From: Photobacterium frigidiphilum
Lineage (GTDB): Bacteria; Pseudomonadota; Gammaproteobacteria; Enterobacterales; Vibrionaceae
Reading direction: 5' to 3'
DNA length: 64,000 nucleotides
NCBI RefSeq assembly: GCF_003025615.1
Contig: NZ_PYMJ01000003.1
Location: 221,401-285,400 of the forward strand
Each line of letters opens with the position of its first letter. Within the stretch, counting starts at the first letter, position 1. A program made the translations under genes and the position numbers. Below are positions 61,693 to 64,000 of the stretch, one piece after another. The notes under the pieces are model-generated. The model made no database searches, was not told the origin of the DNA, and was given only the letters and a program-made list of their open reading frames with translations.

Positions 61693-63492
61693 ATGACAGA
61701 AACAATTAAATCGAATGTACCTGCAAAGCATGTTGTTTATCAGGTTTTTACTCGCTTGTTTGGCAATACGAATACAACGAATAAGCCGTGGGGCACTCTT
61801 GAAGAAAATGGCATCGGTAAATTTAATGATTTTACTGATAGAGCATTAAGCGAAATAAAGCAGCTAGGTGTTAGCCATATTTGGTATACCGGCGTGCCGC
61901 ATCATGCAGTCGTACGAGACTACAGTGAATACGGGATTAATTCAGATCACCCCAGTGTTGTGAAGGGGCGAGCAGGATCCCCTTATGCTGTTAAAGATTA
62001 CTATAACGTTAACCCTGATTTGGCGGTTGATCCGGCTAACCGCCTCGAAGAATTCAAAGCGTTGATTGATCGCAGCCATCGTCATAGTTTGAAGGTGATC
62101 ATCGACATTGTGCCTAACCACATTGCGCGCCGTTATCAAGGGATAACTAATCCTGCTGGGGTGGAAAATTTTGGCGCATCAGATGATACGACGTTGGTCT
62201 ATCATCGAGATAACAATTTCTACTATATTCCTGATGAAGCGTTCACTGTCCCTGATGCTGAAAATGGTTATTTGCCATTGGGTGGCGAAGCGCATCCTGA
62301 TCTCGATACGCCGTATGAAGAATTTCCTGCCAAATGGACGGGGAACGGTTCCCGTCTAGCAAAGCCACAATTTGATGATTGGTATGAAACCGTCAAAGTG
62401 AACTATGGCGTTAAGCCCGATGGTAGTAAAGACTTTGATGAACTGCCACAAGGCTTTAATAAGAAAGATCACACCGAGCACTTTGAGTTTTGGAACGGTA
62501 AATCGGTGCCTGATTCTTGGGTGAAGTTCCGTGATATTGCCTTGTACTGGTTGGCATTGGGTGTTGATGGCTTCCGCTATGATATGGCAGAAATGGTGCC
62601 TGTTGAGTTTTGGAGCTATATGAACTCCTCAATTAAACAGGTGAATCCAGAGGCATTTTTGATGGCTGAAGTGTACCAGCCTGACTTGTATCGTGATTAT
62701 ATTCATTTAGGAAAAATGGATTACCTCTACGATAAAGTTGATTTGTATGATGCACTGAAGCTTATTATGCAAGGCCGTGGCTCAACCGATACCATTGTTG
62801 AGGTACAGCAGCAGTTGATGGATATTGAACATCATATGCTGCACTTCCTTGATAACCATGATGAACAGCGGGTAGCGAGCCCAGAGTTTGCTGGTGATGC
62901 CAATAAGGGTAAGCCTGCAATGTTAGTGTCAACAACGCTCAGTACTTCACCGACCATGATTTACAGTGGTCAGGAAGTTGGTGAAGCGGGCGTTGAAGAT
63001 GCTGGATTTGGCTTGCATTCACGAACAACTATCTTTGATTATTTTGGTGTGCCGAGTCATCAACGTTGGATGAACAATGGCGCGTTTGATGGTGGTCTAC
63101 TGACGGATGAAGAGCGTGAACTGCGTGATTTCTATCAACGTTTATTGAACTTCTCGCTTACCAGTACCGCTATGTTGGGCGAATATCATGAAATTCACCG
63201 ACATAACAGAGAGCACAGTGATACTTACAATGAACAATTATTCTGTTTTAGCCGTTATGATCAACAACAGAAGCTGTTAGTGGTCGCGAACTTTGCTGAA
63301 CATGATCAGGGAATGGTTCAGATTAAGTTACCGTCATCACTGATCGATGCTTGGCAACTTGCTAATGGAGAATACACGCTTACCGAACAACTAGATGGTA
63401 ATCACACTGTAGTGCTGTCTGTTGCTAATGGGATTGGTGAACTGCAGCTCTCTATTTCTTCGCTGTCTTCAATGATTTTGCAATTGAATTAA
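61693..63492 (+). CDS. Cytoplasmic GH13 alpha-amylase-like enzyme
   Basis: 599 residues. Barrel motifs are region I DIVPNH (138-143), nucleophile Asp297 in GFRYDMAEM, acid Glu326 in LMAEVYQ and Asp390 in LDNHDEQR. A large insertion (about 145-275) lies between regions I and II. The C-terminal beta domain begins near residue 500. There is no signal peptide, so it should act on imported maltodextrin or internal glycogen. Its place after lamB-malM suggests a maltose-regulon enzyme. Exact specificity (hydrolase or transferase) cannot be read. Confidence 0.88.
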   Translation: MTETIKSNVPAKHVVYQVFTRLFGNTNTTNKPWGTLEENGIGKFNDFTDRALSEIKQLGVSHIWYTGVPHHAVVRDYSEYGINSDHPSVVKGRAGSPYAVKDYYNVNPDLAVDPANRLEEFKALIDRSHRHSLKVIIDIVPNHIARRYQGITNPAGVENFGASDDTTLVYHRDNNFYYIPDEAFTVPDAENGYLPLGGEAHPDLDTPYEEFPAKWTGNGSRLAKPQFDDWYETVKVNYGVKPDGSKDFDELPQGFNKKDHTEHFEFWNGKSVPDSWVKFRDIALYWLALGVDGFRYDMAEMVPVEFWSYMNSSIKQVNPEAFLMAEVYQPDLYRDYIHLGKMDYLYDKVDLYDALKLIMQGRGSTDTIVEVQQQLMDIEHHMLHFLDNHDEQRVASPEFAGDANKGKPAMLVSTTLSTSPTMIYSGQEVGEAGVEDAGFGLHSRTTIFDYFGVPSHQRWMNNGAFDGGLLTDEERELRDFYQRLLNFSLTSTAMLGEYHEIHRHNREHSDTYNEQLFCFSRYDQQQKLLVVANFAEHDQGMVQIKLPSSLIDAWQLANGEYTLTEQLDGNHTVVLSVANGIGELQLSISSLSSMILQLN

Positions 63493-63530
63493 TTTAGCTT
63501 GCGTTGCACTCCCGTGACGAAAATATGTAG

Positions 63531-63554
63531 AGCCGCTGAATATCAGCGGCTTTT
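63531..63554. terminator. Terminator after the GH13 gene
   Basis: GCCGCTGA (63532-63539) pairs with TCAGCGGC (63543-63550), followed by TTTT. It lies between convergent genes. Confidence 0.75.
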
Positions 63555-63568
63555 CTATTTTTATAGGG

Positions 63569-63715
63569 CTATTTTTTTGTAGGAGTGGCATCGCTAGTTG
63601 GAAAATAGGGTGTGCACCAGCCACGGTCTTCTATATACCAAGTGCAGTGTCCAGACGCCATCGCTACGTTAGCAAAGAATAAGCTAATGGCAATGAGTAA
63701 AGCTTTTAACTTCAT
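63569..63715 (-). CDS. Very small exported protein, function unknown
   Basis: 48 residues. A signal peptide (ALLIAISLFFANVAMA) is followed by a mature peptide of about 28 residues with two cysteines (HCTWYIEDRGWCTPYF), which could form one disulphide. The ATG at 63715 has AAGGAAAG 7 bases upstream, the basis for the start; a longer reading has no such site. No family is recognised. Confidence 0.65.
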   Translation of the reverse strand: MKLKALLIAISLFFANVAMASGHCTWYIEDRGWCTPYFPTSDATPTKK

Positions 63716-63926
63716 AATTACTTTCCTTATGGAAGTGGTCATTGCATACATATAGAACAGATTCTTTTGTGATTTATTGCACAAAAGTTTTTTCATAGGA
63801 TTTAATTCTAGTCATAAAAAATATTTTCTGACGTTGATTTGGATAATTTATTTATTTGAAAAGTGAGTGTCACGACTGATGTTGAAAGGATTTCACTGCG
63901 TAATAATGAGTCTCTATCCAACATAA

Positions 63927-63942
63927 TGTGTTCAGTTTCACA
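63927..63942. promoter_or_regulatory. CRP-binding site near the window end
   Basis: TGTGT-TCAGTT-TCACA matches the CRP dyad at nine of ten positions. With the adjacent MalT-like sites it suggests a maltose-regulon promoter that reads beyond the window. Confidence 0.55.
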
Positions 63943-63961
63943 GAGTTGGACAAAACTAACG

Positions 63962-63984
63962 GGGGCGTAGGGAGGGGGATGATG
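63962..63984 (+). promoter_or_regulatory. MalT-like boxes at the window end
   Basis: GGGGATGATG (63975-63984) matches GGGGAKGAGG at nine of ten positions. GGGGCGTAGG (63962-63971) matches at eight and repeats a motif seen upstream of lamB. They probably activate a mal gene just to the right, outside the window. Confidence 0.55.
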
Positions 63985-64000
63985 CTCATTATACTGAGGG

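Noticed and set aside
1..64000. CRISPR arrays, prophage, insertion sequences, tRNA or rRNA genes
   Set aside because: No evenly spaced repeats, transposase, integrase or phage genes, and no recognisable tRNA or rRNA sequence was found on reading the window.

Overview
The window reads as a piece of a Vibrionaceae chromosome, most like a marine Photobacterium and plausibly from the second chromosome. The base composition is AT-leaning. The best-recognised proteins (UhpA/B/C, tryptophanase, an RsgA paralogue, LamB/MalM, GlgC/GlgA/GlgX) have the gammaproteobacterial form. Several genes look like auxiliary copies: a second-type TrpRS, a class II fumarase under a Fur box, and RsgA. The species assignment is inference. 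No rRNA, tRNA, insertion sequence, phage or CRISPR was seen.

Layout. 0.07-7.6 kb: a chemoreceptor and a five-gene minus-strand exporter operon (membrane fusion protein, TolC-like channel, two FtsX/MacB-type permeases, ATPase). 7.9-16.1 kb: an AfuABC-type ABC importer next to UhpABC, together a probable hexose-phosphate sensing and uptake locus. 16.3-20.5 kb: an ammonium transporter with a sigma-54-like promoter, a long intergenic stretch and a second chemoreceptor. 20.6-25 kb: tryptophanase with a recognisable TnaC leader peptide, a cold-shock-like protein and RsgA. 25.2-29.9 kb: a caa3-type cytochrome c oxidase operon. 30-34.4 kb: a stand-alone HD-GYP protein, an AlkC-like DNA glycosylase, a leucine-rich-repeat lipoprotein and small exported proteins. 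34.5-38.5 kb: malic enzyme, then a TrpRS preceded by a short leader peptide with two adjacent Trp codons, then a DUF2076-like protein. 39-44.9 kb: YceI/cytochrome b561, a HAD phosphatase, a Fur-box operon ending in fumC, an M20 amidohydrolase and a PepSY protein.

44.9-63.5 kb is a carbohydrate-storage island: cytoplasmic alpha-amylase, glgC-glgA, a third chemoreceptor, a LysR regulator divergent from an oligo-1,6-glucosidase-like enzyme, a protein joining a glycogen-binding-like domain to a CX5R phosphatase domain, glgX, lamB, malM and another cytoplasmic GH13 enzyme. Maltodextrin would enter through LamB. GlgC and GlgA would store glucose as glycogen, and GlgX and the three other GH13 enzymes would break glucans down inside the cell. 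MalT-like and CRP-like sites flank this block, and the window ends inside what looks like another mal promoter.

The two most notable observations are the laforin/SEX4-like predicted glucan phosphatase (55559-56647) inside the glycogen cluster, and the WW leader peptide (36497-36553) in front of trpS, which implies control by Trp-tRNA supply. With the tnaC leader, the window holds two tryptophan-sensing leader peptides about 14 kb apart: one predicted to respond to excess tryptophan, the other to charged-tRNA shortage.
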